NCBI RefSeq assembly: GCF_010183535.1
Contig: NC_071332.1
Location: 15,748,001-15,812,000 of the forward strand
Length of the DNA stretch: 64,000 nucleotides
Direction: 5' to 3'
Origin: Caenorhabditis remanei
Lineage: Eukaryota; Nematoda; Chromadorea; Rhabditida; Rhabditidae
This document shows, one piece after another, positions 33,354 to 46,000 of this stretch. Under the pieces are notes generated by a model, which ran no database searches, was not told where the DNA came from, and saw nothing but the letters and a program-made list of their open reading frames with translations. A program made the position numbers and the translations under genes. Each line of letters starts with the position of its first letter. The first letter of the stretch is position 1.

Positions 33354-34978
33354 TTATTTGTCTTCGGTGTCATTAAGGGCCAGAAGTTTATCGAAAAGGT
33401 TGGCCAATACATCATGATCCATGGTATTACACGGGCGGGGAACAACTGAACGAATATCTTGAACAGTTTTTATGTTGGCGAGACAGCGGTACTAGAATAA
33501 TTGATATATGAAATGAAGCTGAAATTTTGAATACCTTCAAGTCATCTAATTGGTACTTCACAGCTAATTCCAACTTCTTAGCAATTGATATACGAGACGC
33601 CTCCAACAGAAATGTTTCACACTTCGCCACAACTAAATGACTATCGTACATGTGTGCCAGTTCTAATATTTTCTCGTATTGACAGCCTGAAATTAGGCTC
33701 CTTGCAGTTTTCTTTTGATTCAGCAGAGTTACCATTAATAACCGAGTGTCCATGAAGTGCATTCAGATACCACTTGAAATGCTTAGCTGAAATTCCAGTG
33801 AGAGTCACTTCAGATTGAGTCGATTCGTTGAAATTTCCGAGTAAAAGAGCATCGAAATATGAGGATTGAGAAGCGAGGAACTGAAAAATTAGATATTTTC
33901 AGTACCGGTCGAAAGGTTGTAAACTTTGGCCGTTTTCAGTTGAAATTAGGCAACTTTGAGAGTGTGTCATGGTAATACTGATTGTCCCATCAAATAGATT
34001 ATTGATGAATTATAAAGATCAAAGGTAGAGCTTCATTTTTGTAGTTGACAACTTTTTTGTACGGACACTCCCTAGTAAAGGACTTATCGACAAAGTAATT
34101 TCTACCTCAAATCGTCCAATTTCAGTGCAAAATAGAGCGATTTTTGAGCTGTCGTCTTAAAATGACCATAACTCTCTAGGGAGTGCTCGTACAAAAAAGT
34201 TGTCAACTACAAAAATGAAGCTCTACCTTTGATCTGTATGGTTCATTAAAAATCTACTTGATGAGACAATTAGTATTACCATGACACACTCACAAAGTTA
34301 GCCAATTACAACTGAAAACGGCCAAAGTTTACAACCTTTTGACCGGTACTGTATACGATAATGAATTATTGATTTATTGGGCTCACCAGTTTCGACACAT
34401 AAAACTTCTCGTCTTCCACAATCAACACAACATCCGAATACTTTTTCATTGATTCATCAAACAGTTGCATTCCAGTCATTTTCTTAATACAAACATCGAA
34501 TTCGACAGTCAATGTTCCATTTATCAAAAACTTTTCCATCTTCTCACAATCGATTTCAAAAATTACATCGTCGCCTTCAAAAACGAAACAATTCATTTGT
34601 GAACCGATTGACTCCACTCCGTTTTCTGTTAAAACTTTCAATTCACACATTGCTTCAATCGAATATTCCCTATTCTCGAGACTATTCCAACATGATAAAC
34701 TGACAAGATAGTATTCGACTTCGTCATTTGAGAAGGGATTGAAACCTTCAATGGTAGTGTACCTGAGAAAAACAAAACGTGTTTTGTACCTTCTTGAGAA
34801 AATATTACCATGAACAACCGTGAAACTCTTCGTTCTGAAATTTTCAGAATTTAGAAAGTAAAAAGTGCTCGAAATCTTTCAGACTCACCTGTTCGATTTC
34901 TTCCGATCCATCCCCGATGGATTCCAAAAAGTCAGGAACAACGAATCTTGTTGAGAATTTTCGTTCGATATACGCCAT
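33354..34978 (-). CDS. MATH-BTB protein 4 (BATH family)
   Basis: Six exons in coding order: 34889-34978, 34809-34834, 34387-34762, 33733-33880, 33535-33686 and 33354-33491; 309 residues. Exons of 376, 148 and 152 nt match the plus-strand paralogues. The N-terminal exon is split by an extra intron absent from them. MATH landmarks are HGCSW, EYYLVSLSCWNSLENREYSI and GTLTVEFDVCIKKMTG. BTB landmarks are MQLFDESMKKYSDVVLIVED, FLASQSSYFDALLLGNFN and AHMYDSHLVVAKCETFL. It is closest to the broken gene 1 in the CIKK block (VEFDVCIKK). A fold-back MITE (33899-34352) occupies the intron between the exons that encode MATH and the BTB core. The likely role is a CUL-3 adaptor, inferred from family. Confidence 0.88.
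33899..34352. mobile_element. Fold-back MITE, CAGTACCGGTC family
   Basis: Ends are CAGTACCGGTCGAAAGGTTG and CAACCTTTTGACCGGTACTG. The arms extend inward through GTAAACTTTGGCCGTTTTCAG and GTCATGGTAATACTGATTGTC to TAGAGCTTCATTTTTGTAG. The core is non-coding. A diverged relative sits at 39879-40337 in the first intron of receptor B. Confidence 0.8.
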
Positions 34979-35479
34979 TGGTAAGTTCGATAAATTTTGG
35001 GAATAAAAAGTTTGAACTTAAAATTTGAATCCACGATTTGTGTATTTTTTGCGTGTTCCGTTTTGCGAGGCTACTGTATCTTTTTTTGACAAGAACTCAA
35101 AAGAACCGCCGGAATCCGAACTTGTACAAATCATACCCGTCAAATTTTTGTCTAATGGTTTTTAACATAGCTTTTAACCATCTTTTCAGGTCTATACAAA
35201 TCCGCGTGGTTCTTATTTAGGAAGTTCTGACTAGGAGCTGTCACCCACTCTATTTGGTAGACCATACTTGCTTTAAGAACATTATAAAAAATACAATTTC
35301 AACAGTAACACCAGAAGGAGGAGGCGCTGCGGTCGCGCCGCGTGCGTTTTTGAAAATTCGGACCGGCTACCGTAACCCTAATAGTTGCATTTATCAGTAG
35401 AGCGCACTATCAACATAACACAATGAATCCAATAAACAAAATTTTATTCTTTTCCGTGAACTATCAATTCTGAGGGCGA
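34979..35479. other. Spacer between MATH-BTB gene 4 and the 35480 gene
   Basis: Upstream region of MATH-BTB gene 4 and 3' UTR of the next minus-strand gene (TTTATT at 35443-35448). No other feature is recognised. Confidence 0.5.
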
Positions 35480-35841
35480 CTATGATGGTACGGCGAGCTC
35501 CTCGTAGTTTCCGTCCTGCAAAAAGTTCTGAATTAGAATTCTCATTAGAGCGCACTTACATCTCCATCTTTCTTGTCGGATGCACCACCTGCCGCTGGTT
35601 TGTCCATTTTCGATGGTGTCTTCTTCGATTCATTCGATCCACCTGCGTCTCCAGCTCCAGCTCCTCCGGCCGGCGCGCTTTTAGCGCTTCCCGCCGGTCC
35701 GCCCTTCTTCTTTCCACCACAGTTCACGACAAACACGAGAACAGCGAAGTTGGCAATCAACGACAGCAAGATCTGGAATTTTTTGAGTTTTCAGATTTCA
35801 AGAATGCTCTGAAAGGGGCGGGGACTCACTTGTGCAATCAT
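35480..35841 (-). CDS. Small single-pass or secreted Gly/Ala/Lys-rich protein
   Basis: Three exons in coding order: 35830-35841, 35560-35772 and 35480-35515; 86 residues. It starts MIAQILLSLIANFAVLVFVV, a signal peptide or signal anchor, and then NCGGKKKGGP. The rest is low complexity: AGSAKSAPAGGAGAGDAGG, then SNESKKTPSKMDKPAAGG, an acidic-basic run and the end NYEELAVPS. No known family is recognised. The tiny first exon (12 nt) is supported by good splice sites (GTGAGT, TTCCAG), and AATAAA follows. Possible roles include a membrane-anchored disordered peptide; the function is unknown. Confidence 0.75.
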
Positions 35842-37004
35842 TACAGCTATTCCTGCTTCAACGCTTTTTTTGTGTGACGGTTGTTTGTTGTAGTTTTCAG
35901 CGACGAAATAACTGACGGTTTTCCGGAAATTTCCGAGCTTTTATAGGGAAAATGATGACCTTTTAGATATGGGAAAGGGTTGCCACGGGGAGGTTGAAAG
36001 TTAGAGAGAAAAACTGAAATTTAGAGCGAAAATAAGTTCAAGTTCACGTTGGAATTATTGAAAATATTTGTCTTGGAATATCACGTCTGGCGCGCCTTCG
36101 GTTCGTTTTTCTGGTATGGATTTCGGCAGAGTGCTCATTCAGGAGACGAGGTACGTTTCAAAAAAAAAAAACCAATTTTTTAAAACCTTTTTCAATTTTT
36201 CATCGAAAATCCGAAAATTTTAATTTTAATTTTTGGCGCCAATTCATCCGGACCTCATACAAATTTCGTCGATTTACAGTAATCACTGTAAATTTCGTAA
36301 ATTTACACAAGCTTCCGTAAATCACGAACATAGTCTCGTAAATCTACAGAAACTCCCGTAAAACCACAAAATGTGACTCGTATTGACGTATATCGACACT
36401 GGAGTCCCGTAAATACACCCCCAGTTTTTGTGAATCTACAGTAATCCCTGTGAAGACAATTTGTTCAATTTTTCATCGAAAATGTGAACATTTGTGATGG
36501 TTTTTCTGAATTTCTTCTAATTCTGAATCATAGTAAAAAATTTGACCTTTTTTGCAAAAAAAAAATCGAAAAACTCGAAAAAAAAAGTAATTTTTTACAT
36601 TTACACAAGGTATATTAAAACTCGAAGAATTTCAAAATTTCGTTTCAAATTTTTCTTTGTTTTAAACCCTGTGGAAAGTATGCTCAAAACCCCTTGAAGC
36701 CTTATCACAGCCAAAAAAACTACCGTAATCCCCATTTCTCCCACCCGACACATCCCCCCTTCCCAAATCCCCCTATTACGTCGTCTATAAGATTTCCGTG
36801 ATCTCTGCCAACCAAGCAACACACAAAATACGTGCATCGAGCTCTCTCGTTTTGGTGTTTTTCTAAACATTGCAATATTGGACTCTTGGTTTTGATCTCT
36901 TAGATCTCTGTTTTGTGCTTGAAGGAGCAAGATAAATAGATGAAAAGAAAAAAGTTTTCATTCAATTATTATAACCACATTCCCATAGCTTTTCGGCTCG
37001 TATC
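35842..37004. other. Spacer with TACAG/CGTAAAT degenerate repeats
   Basis: From 36260 to 36450 there are repeated short blocks of CGTAAATCTACAG, CCCGTAAA and ATTTACAGTAATC. The rest is AT-rich. The open frame at 36601-36930 (-) has no family resemblance. Confidence 0.45.
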
Positions 37005-38250
37005 AAATCATTGATATAAGACGGTCAAAATTTCAAAATTTTTTGCTAGCTAGTTGAAAAATGGTTTTCTGTGAGTAATCTGTACTGAAAATACAGCATT
37101 TCCCTGAATTTGAACGATTTTGCAATAAACTGGCAATTGCTAGAAAAAGTTGCACGTGAAGCACAGAGTTTTCCACTTTTGTCTGTTCACGTCATTTTCT
37201 GTTCTTTTTTCAAAGTTTATTCAAAAGTACAGAATCGGTATGGATACCGATTTTGTACCAAGAAATTCCTCCAGATTTGGTATTCATACCTATTCTGTAC
37301 TCTGCATAAAAGATCACGTGAAAAAAGTTTTCTCCAAGTTTATTCGAAAGTACAGAAACGGTATCGATACCGATTTTGTACCAAACAACAGCATTGTAAG
37401 TTCTGTATAAAAGGTCACGTGAAAAATTGAAAATCCACAATTTCAAAGTGTCAAATTTTATTTATGATTATTTTCGCTTACGTGGATTCAAATTTGATGT
37501 TCATCAAGTGGATAAACTCACCAAAATGACAATTTTTGAGGAAAAGTTACCTAGATTCTGTAATTAGGTTTTGATCAACTTACTTTACCTTCTCTTACTT
37601 AAAAAGAAAACACATTTTCAAACCTTTTTATGCAAATTTCATTAAAACGGACGTTTTTAATGTTGTTGAATAAGAAAAGGTGAAGTTGATCAAAATCAAA
37701 TTACAGAATCTAGGTAACTTTTCCTCAAAAATTGTCATTTTGGTGAGTTTATCCACTTGATGAACATCAAATTTGAATCCACGTAAGCGAAAATAATCAT
37801 AAATAAAATTTGACACTTTGAAATTGTGGATTTTCAATTTTTCACGTGACCTTTTATACAGAACTTACAATGCTGTTGTTTGGTACAAAATCGGTATCGA
37901 TACCGTTTCTGTACTTTCGAATAAACTTGGAGAAAACTTTTTTCACGTGATCTTTTATGCAGAGTACAGAATAGGTATGAATACCAAATCTGGAGGAATT
38001 TCTTGGTACAAAATCGGTATCCATACCGATTCTGTACTTTTGAATAAACTTTGAAAAAAGAACAGAAAATGACGTGAACAGACAAAAGTGAAGCAGATTT
38101 GTGCTTACATGATATTTTTCACACATATTTCAACGGAATCAAAGCTGAGAAATGAATATGTGCTAGTACAGAGTTTCTCAATTTTTAATAAAATATAATC
38201 GCTAGCAAAAAATTTTGAAATTTTGACCGTCTTATATAGTTGATTTGATC
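37005..38250. repeat. 1.2-kb fold-back element
   Basis: Core arms 37150-37620 and 37630-38095 are near-identical inverted copies. For example, AGAATCGGTATGGATACCGA and ACGGTATCGATACCG occur on both sides, as do CACGTGAAAA blocks. A short outer pair lies at 37008-37052 and 38200-38245 (GATATAAGACGGTCAAAATT and its complement), with unrelated sequence between it and the core. Mirror-image open frames in the arms are not genes. Confidence 0.85.
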
Positions 38251-38413
38251 TACAGGGATCTCTAACTTTTCGAGATGTTCCTGTAAGAAAATGAGCAATT
38301 AAGAGGAAGCAATTAAGAAAGTTAATTACCGTATCATCCTGATTAAGAAGCTCCGGTCCACAAGAAATAACTAGTAACGGGAAAACGAAGAATAATAATA
38401 GAAACCGAATCAT
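38185..38413 (-). CDS. Possible small secreted peptide overlapping the fold-back
   Basis: Exon 1 is 38330-38413 and exon 2 is 38185-38280; 59 residues. Exon 1 encodes a strong signal peptide, MIRFLLLFFVFPLLVISCGP, then ELLNQDDT. Exon 2 gives EHLEKLEIPVDQINYIRR and then runs into the outer arm of the fold-back element, so the C-terminus may be chimeric or wrong. Splice sites are acceptable (GTAATT donor, TTCTTACAG acceptor). No homology is recognised. The call rests mainly on the signal peptide. Confidence 0.4.
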
Positions 38414-39544
38414 GTTTAGAGCTCGATCTTTTACACAGACTCAAAATCATATGGCGAGGGCTCAAAAGACTGTTCAAACATACGGTAACTATTATGGAAA
38501 TTGTTTTGGGAAATTCACAATATGTAAATTATTATTATCCGAATAATAAATTACTGGGCATTTGTATGTACTAGGGATGCAGTCATTTTGTTTGTTTTGT
38601 TTGAAATACATATATGAAATTATGATCTTATTGGGAATAGGATGGGAGGGAGATCGGATTCGGTACGTATGGAAAGCAGACAGGTAAGAACCGGAGCAGG
38701 TGGGAACCAGAGTTGTGCGGAATTCCGACTTCCGACTTCCAACTTCCGTTTTAGAAAATTTTACTTACGACTTCCGTCATTTCATAACTGTGAAATTTAG
38801 GAAGAATACATTTCGCAGAAATACATGGAAAAAAAGGTAAAAAAGGACTGAAAATAGGCTCTTCTTCACACAAAAACTAATTTTCCACTGATTTTCGCGA
38901 ATTTTAGATTTTTCGCATGGAGTTTTGAACATTTGCGAAAAAAAAACTACTTCCGATTTCCGACTTCCGACTTCCGGACGTTTTTTTTTCTTCCGATCTC
39001 TGTTGAGAACCGAATAATTTAGAAGACTCAGACACTCTAAAATTTGAAAAAAACCACACATTCTAGAACCCGGTCATTTCGAAACTGAGACGGTCCGAAA
39101 CCGCACGACTTAGATATTCAAAAATCAGGACATCTTGAAACCGGACATTTCAAAACTACGACAGATTGAAACCGAGAAATTTTGAACCCAACCTAAGCTA
39201 GATATTTCAAAACTAGCCGTTTTGAAACCAGACAGTTAAGAACTGAGATATTTAGAAACTGAGAGAATTTCGGTTTTCAAACGTCCGGTTCTCAAATGTC
39301 TCCGTTTTTAAACGTCTCATTTTCATTTTGAAATTTTGTGGTTTCTGCCACTCAACACATCGACATAATCCACTGGACTCACTAGGTTTACGGAAATAAT
39401 CTAATCTCAAAAACAAAGATCCAGCACACTTTTTGCTCACCTTCTAATCTCTTAGCTCCCTTCCCCTTCTTCTGATTTTAGGCTAAAAAAGAAAGAATTT
39501 TCAAGATTATAATTTCATTTCTGTCTTATTTCCAGTCTACTGAC
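38414..39544. repeat. Spacer with CCGACTTCC and GAAACC repeats
   Basis: At 38709-39002 an element begins CCAGAGTTGTGCGGAATTCC with repeated CGACTTCC units and ends CTTCCGATCTCTG. It is a relative of the element at 59438-59893. From 39060 to 39320 there is a degenerate GAAACC/GGTTTC tract. No gene is seen. Confidence 0.55.
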
Positions 39545-42500
39545 ATGACGCTTTCTTTTGTTCCATTGGATTGGAGTCCTATTTCGGAAAAAACGAAACG
39601 ATGTGAGATATGCAATCGAGTGGCATTCGGGAAGCATTATGGGGTGAGTTGAAATTAATGAAATTGGCGGAAAAATGGGTAGAGTTTAAAAATTTCAGCT
39701 GTTTTTATAAATGAAGAAACAAATCAATAGTTGCGTAAAATTATATAGCATAGACATAACCTATAATTTTCGAATTTCAGTAAATGTTGAGATCGTGGCA
39801 CTGGTTCAGTGTTGACTGTATCTTTTCAATTTTACATATATCATTATTACTACTATTATGTACTTATTTATTTACGAACAGTGCCGTGTAGTAAGCTACA
39901 TATGTATGTATATAATTTGACCTTTTTCAGTTGTAACTGACCAACATTGAGAGGGTGTTACAGTATCACTGATTGTCCTACCAAATAAGCTATGTATAAA
40001 CCATACATAACAAAGGTAGAGTTTCATTTTTGTAGTTGTCAACTTTTTTGTAAGAACAATCCTTAGCAAGTTACATGTCGACAAAGTAATTTCTCCCCCA
40101 AATCGTCCAATTTCAATGCAAAATAGAGTGATTTTCGACTCCCATTAAAATGACCGTAACTCTCTAGGGAGTGACCGTACAAAAAAGTTGTGAACTACAA
40201 AAATGAAGCTCTATTATTGTTCTGTATGGTTTGTACATAATTTACTTTGTGGGATAAGCAGTGATACCGTAACACCCTCTCAATGTTGATCATTTTCAAC
40301 TGGAAAAAGACAAATTGTATATCTTACTGCATACTGTAGGTAAAAAGATACAACAGTTATAACCTGGATTTTATTAGAGATCTCTCGCAGACACTCTAGC
40401 TTATCTTCTCTAATTGAAACCATTCCAGGCCCTCTCCTGCTACGCCTGCAAAATGTTCTATCGCCGTGTTGTTGTCAAAAAGTTATCCTATAAATGTCGT
40501 GGATTCAATGAATGTTCCAGAAGTCCCAAACGTCTTCTGAAGTGTCAAGCATGCCGGTATCAAAAGTGTCAGGATAAGGGAATGTATATGGAGCCGTTGG
40601 AGGATGATGAAGTGAAGTCAGAAGAGGCTTCTGATGATGGAATACTAGAACTGACATCTCCAAATCAAAAAATCGAAAAATTATCTATTCTTCTGAAAAA
40701 TTTAAATATAATGGATAAGAAGAGACATGCCAAGCTGAAATCTTTCTACTCATTGAATGATGAGAGTCTGGAGACTATTTTGATGCATCCTGGTGTAGTG
40801 AGAAATACCAAAAAAGTGAGATTAGAGATCCATTACATTTCCAAGTACCTCACTTCTGATTTCAGGACCCAGATCATCAAGTGACTCCCGAGGAGTGGGC
40901 GTTCCTTGCACTTTACTCTCACATTACCTATTTTCACAACTTTGAATTTATTCGAGAACTTGGAATGGACGACAAGAAGAAAATATTTCAGTATAACACT
41001 CTGAAGCTTACATATTTCTGTGGATTAATGAGAACTTTGAACGAGAAACGAATGAGAATGTTGAATCCAGGAGGACAGGAGATCTATCCGGATGATCTTA
41101 TTGATTTGTATCGGACGAATCCACATAATTTGGCGAGAATTTGTTGTCAGCCGGTGAATAGGTTGATTGAGTTGAAGGTTACTAATGAGGAGTATTGCTT
41201 GATGAATATTATTTTCTTTTGTAATCCAGGTGAGTCTTTTTTCACGATGCCACTATCACAATTGCAATCCGGGTCGAAACAGGCCGGCAAACTTGTCACG
41301 GGCCGAGGCGGGCCAAAATCGGAATTTTTCTTGGCCCGGGGTTCAAAATTCAAAAATGTTTCAACTAAATTTTGACCGAAAGTTTGAAATTTTTTGACTA
41401 TACTTCAGAATTTAATCAAAAGCTAGTTATGCATCAAAAATTGGATTTTTTAAAGAAACATTTCAAAACAATTCAAAAAATTTGGTAAAAAATATGTATA
41501 TTTTCTTGAAGCCGGGCCTGCCCTGGCAAAGGCAAGATCTGAAAAATATCATACTTGTCAAATCACGGGCCGGGTCGGAAGATTTGAAGAAAGGCCCAGC
41601 CCGGCCCTTGATAAGTTTTAAAAATATACCAAAATGTAGATCTCGGCGGGTTCTATGTCCGTGATCTTCCAGGAGCCGTATGGCAATTTGTTAATGTTCC
41701 GCAGGCCAAACTAAGATGATTTTCGAAAAAATGATTTTCGCGTTTTTGGCACTTTTTTCCCGAACCGCGGCCTATTAACGACTACCCATCGGACATAGAA
41801 CCCGCCGATATCTATGCACATTTTGGTATATTTTTCAACTCATACATCGAGTTTTAAGCAAGTTATGTGACGGCCCACACAGGTTCACTTTTAGTCCATA
41901 TGAATATAAATTATTTTCCCGCGAAACCAGAAGTCTAGTGAAGCGCGTTTGCACACGACTTGGCAGGCCGCCAATTGAGTAGCCGCTCAGTCGCATCGCG
42001 TGCTTATAACGTGGACAAACAATATGGAGTTAAAGTTTCGATTTTTTTTTGAATTTCGCGCTAATACGCAAATTTTTTTAGAGCGCACATGTTTCATATG
42101 GACTTTCTATGACCCTATGGGACCGGTTCGCAATTATGTTTTTAATTTACATGTCTTCTCACCGGTTTGTGATATCAAACTACAAAAGCGTAAAATTTTA
42201 AGTATTTTATTAGTTGACAATATTTCGATGTACTGATACATCAGGAGATAACGAGATTTAAAAGTTTTAGAGAGATGGGGATGCTTCTCTGCGTCTCTCA
42301 GTCATATCTCTCCAGGGAAGCAGTGTACAAAAAAGTTTTCGATTACAAAAACAATTCAGCGTTTTTTGAAAATTAGGGAGTGAGAGAGCGCGCGCAGACA
42401 ACAAGAAACTCTAGCTTCTCTGTGTCTCTTCAACCACCTGTTCAGTTGAATCAATTGAGAATGGACTGTGTATAGAAAACCCAAAATATACCTTCTACTG

Positions 42501-42903
42501 GATAACAATCGCAGACTGATAGACGCAGAAAAGCTAGAGTGTCTGACTGTCTGCCGATGCTTTCTTGTTCTCTTTAATTATTAAGCTAGCAACTATTTGC
42601 TGTCAACTACCAAAATGTATGAAATTTCATGCCCAACTTATTTCTATTCCAGCCATCCCCGACATATCCGACGAAGCCAGACTCATCCTATCCCGCCACC
42701 AAGGCATCTACAGTAATGCCCTATTCCAATACTGTGAACTGACTAATCAGCAGAATGCGCCGACTCGAATGACTGATTTGATATGGTTATATGAGTACAT
42801 CACAAAGAATTCCCAAGAAATGGAGACTCTATTCATGATCTTTCATTGTAATGCTCCACACTTCAAGTTCAGAAAGTTGATAAGAGACACTTTTCATTTT
42901 TGA
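39545..42903 (+). CDS. Nuclear hormone receptor B (divergent nematode NHR)
   Basis: Four exons: 39545-39643, 40429-40815, 40866-41229 and 42653-42903; 366 residues. The DNA-binding domain starts at CEIC (residue 20), is split by intron 1 after HYG, and continues ALSCYACKMFYRRVVVKKL with a second finger ending CQACRYQKCQDKGMYM. An acidic hinge (EDDEVKSEEASDDG) follows. The ligand-binding domain shows EEWAFLALYSHITYFHNFEF, GLMRTLNEKRMRMLNPGGQ, RLIELKVTNEEYCLM and a final helix ending FRKLIRDTFHF. It is paralogous to receptor A but lacks one of its introns. Intron 1 holds a CAGTRCCG-type fold-back MITE; intron 3 holds a GC-ended element and GCGTCTCT repeats. AATAAA follows near 42938. The last exon is duplicated at 49635-49885. 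Confidence 0.92.
39879..40337. mobile_element. Fold-back MITE in intron 1 of receptor B
   Basis: The ends CAGTGCCGTGTAGTAAG and CTTACTGCATACTG are imperfect inverted repeats. The arms continue with GACCTTTTTCAGTTGTAACTG and matching inverted sequence. ACTCTCTAGGGAGTG and TTTTTGTAGTTG blocks are shared with the element at 33899-34352. Confidence 0.65.
41280..41625. repeat. GC-ended CATACTTG-type element in intron 3 of receptor B
   Basis: The left part is AACTTGTCACGGGCCGAGG. The right part is AGGCCCAGCCCGGCCCTTGA, then TAAGTT. Internal GGGCCGGG blocks surround an AT-rich core. It is diverged from the element at 11554-12224. Confidence 0.5.
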
Positions 42904-43052
42904 ATCACATTCTTGATTATGGGTTAATTTGATATAAATAAAAAAGAATCGAAAACATTACAGAAAAATACAATCGATGCAGGAGGTTGTATGAATTTTT
43001 ATAATACGTCGGCACACAATTATCTCCTTGATTCTCTTCATCACAAAGCACT
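42526..43052. repeat. Direct repeat copy 1: convergent 3' ends of receptor B and the secreted-protein gene
   Basis: About 525 bp, nearly identical to 49506-50037. It covers the end of intron 3 and the last exon of receptor B on the plus strand. On the minus strand it covers a truncated copy of the C-terminus (VLCDEENQGDNCVPTY) of the gene whose full copy is at 49899-51280. The satellite begins immediately after it. Confidence 0.88.
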
Positions 43053-46000
43053 CGCTTGTGATGACCCGCGTCTACTGAAGAAAACTTCAGCCCGGATAAG
43101 TATAGACTATTACAGCACCAGGCTCGATCAGTCTAACCGGAACCGACACAGATAAGAATGGTGGGGGAAGTTAATTTCATAAAAAGTACCCTGTTTTTCG
43201 AAATTTCAATCATAATTTTATTGATTTCTAGATTAAAAAAGTCCTGTTTTTAGGAATTTCAATCATAATTTCGTTGATTTCTAGATTTAAAAAAGTAGCC
43301 TGTTTTTAGGAATTTCAATCATAATTTTATTGATTTCTAGATTAAAAAAGTCCTGTTTTTAGGAATTTCAATCATAATTTCGTTGATTTCTAACCCGGGA
43401 GGATTCAAACCCGCGTCTACTGAAGAAAACTTCAGCCCGGATAAGTATAGACTATTACAGCACCAGGCTCGATCAGTCTAACCGGAACCGACACAGATAA
43501 GAATGGTGGGGGAAGTTAATTTCATAAAAAGTACCCTGTTTTTCGAAATTTCAATCATAATTTTATTGATTTCTAGATTAAAAAAGTACCCTGTTTTTCG
43601 AAATTTCAATCATAATTTTATTGATTTCTAGATTTAAAAAAGTAGCCTGTTTTTAGGAATTTCAATCATAATTTTATTGATTTCTAGATTAAAAAAGTAC
43701 CCTGTTTTTCGAAATTTCAATCATAATTTTATTGATTTCTAGATTAAAAAAGTCCTGTTTTTAGGAATTTCAATCATAATTTTATTGATTTCTAGATTAA
43801 AAAAGTCCTGTTTTTGGGAATTTCAATCATAATTTCGTTGATTTCTAACCCGGGAGGATTCAAACCCGCGTCTACTGAAGAAAACTTCAGCCCGGATAAG
43901 TATAGACTATTACAGCACCAGGCTCGATCAGTCTAACCGGAACCGACACAGATAAGAATGGTGGGGGAAGTTAATTTCATAAAAAGTACCCTGTTTTTCG
44001 AAATTTCAATCATAATTTTATTGATTTCTAGATTAAAAAAGTACCCTGTTTTTCGAAATTTCAATCATAATTTTATTGATTTCTAGATTTAAAAAAGTAG
44101 CCTGTTTTTAGGAATTTCAATCATAATTTTATTGATTTCTAGATTAAAAAAGTCCTGTTTTTAGGAATTTCAATCATAATTTCGTTGATTTCTAACCCGG
44201 GAGGATTCAAACCCGCGTCTACTGAAGAAAACTTCAGCCCGGATAAGTATAGACTATTACAGCACCAGGCTCGATCAGTCTAACCGGAACCGACACAGAT
44301 AAGAATGGTGGGGGAAGTTAATTTCATAAAAAGTACCCTGTTTTTCGAAATTTCAATCATAATTTTATTGATTTCTAGATTAAAAAAGTACCCTGTTTTT
44401 CGAAATTTCAATCATAATTTTATTGATTTCTAGATTAAAAAAGTACCCTGTTTTTCGAAATTTCAATCATAATTTTATTGATTTCTAGATTAAAAAAGTC
44501 CTGTTTTTAGGAATTTCAATCATAATTTCGTTGATTTCTAACCCGGGAGGATTCAAACCCGCGTCTACTGAAGAAAACTTCAGCCCGGATAAGTATAGAC
44601 TATTACAGCACCAGGCTCGATCAGTCTAACCGGAACCGACACAGATAAGAATGGTGGGGGAAGTTAATTTCATAAAAAGTACCCTGTTTTTCGAAATTTC
44701 AATCATAATTTTATTGATTTCTAGATTAAAAAAGTACCCTGTTTTTCGAAATTTCAATCATAATTTTATTGATTTCTAGATTTAAAAAAGTAGCCTGTTT
44801 TTAGGAATTTCAATCATAATTTTATTGATTTCTAGATTAAAAAAGTACCCTGTTTTTCGAAATTTCAATCATAATTTTATTGATTTCTAACCCGGGAGGA
44901 TTCAAACCCGCGTCTACTGAAGAAAACTTCAGCCCGGATAAGTATAGACTATTACAGCACCAGGCTCGATCAGTCTAACCGGAACCGACACAGATAAGAA
45001 TGGTGGGGGAAGTTAATTTCATAAAAAGTACCCTGTTTTTCGAAATTTCAATCATAATTTTATTGATTTCTAGATTAAAAAAGTACCCTGTTTTTCGAAA
45101 TTTCAATCATAATTTTATTGATTTCTAGATTTAAAAAAGTAGCCTGTTTTTAGGAATTTCAATCATAATTTTATTGATTTCTAGATTAAAAAAGTCCTGT
45201 TTTTAGGAATTTCAATCATAATTTCGTTGATTTCTAACCCGGGAGGATTCAAACCCGCGTCTACTGAAGAAAACTTCAGCCCGGATAAGTATAGACTATT
45301 ACAGCACCAGGCTCGATCAGTCTAACCGGAACCGACACAGATAAGAATGGTGGGGGAAGTTAATTTCATAAAAAGTACCCTGTTTTTAGGAATTTCAATC
45401 ATAATTTTATTGATTTCTAGATTAAAAAAGTACCCTGTTTTTCGAAATTTCAATCATAATTTTATTGATTTCTAGATTAAAAAAGTACCCTGTTTTTCGA
45501 AATTTCAATCATAATTTTATTGATTTCTAGATTAAAAAGTCCTGTTTTTAGGAATTTCAATCATAATTTCGTTGATTTCTAACCCGGGAGGATTCAAACC
45601 CGCGTCTACTGAAGAAAACTTCAGCCCGGATAAGTATAGACTATTACAGCACCAGGCTCGATCAGTCTAACCGGAACCGACACAGATAAGAATGGTGGGG
45701 GAAGTTAATTTCATAAAAAGTACCCTGTTTTTAGGAATTTCAATCATAATTTTATTGATTTCTAGATTAAAAAAGTAGCCTGTTTTTAGGAATTTCAATC
45801 ATAATTTTATTGATTTCTAGATTAAAAAAGTCCTGTTTTTAGGAATTTCAATCATAATTTCGTTGATTTCTAACCCGGGAGGATTCAAACCCGCGTCTAC
45901 TGAAGAAAACTTCAGCCCGGATAAGTATAGACTATTACAGCACCAGGCTCGATCAGTCTAACCGGAACCGACACAGATAAGAATGGTGGGGGAAGTTAAT

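Noticed and set aside
37110..38085. Paired frames of about 80-106 codons with YRIGMDTDFV-like repeats
   Set aside because: They are mirror images in the fold-back arms and contain palindromic DNA rather than a conserved protein.
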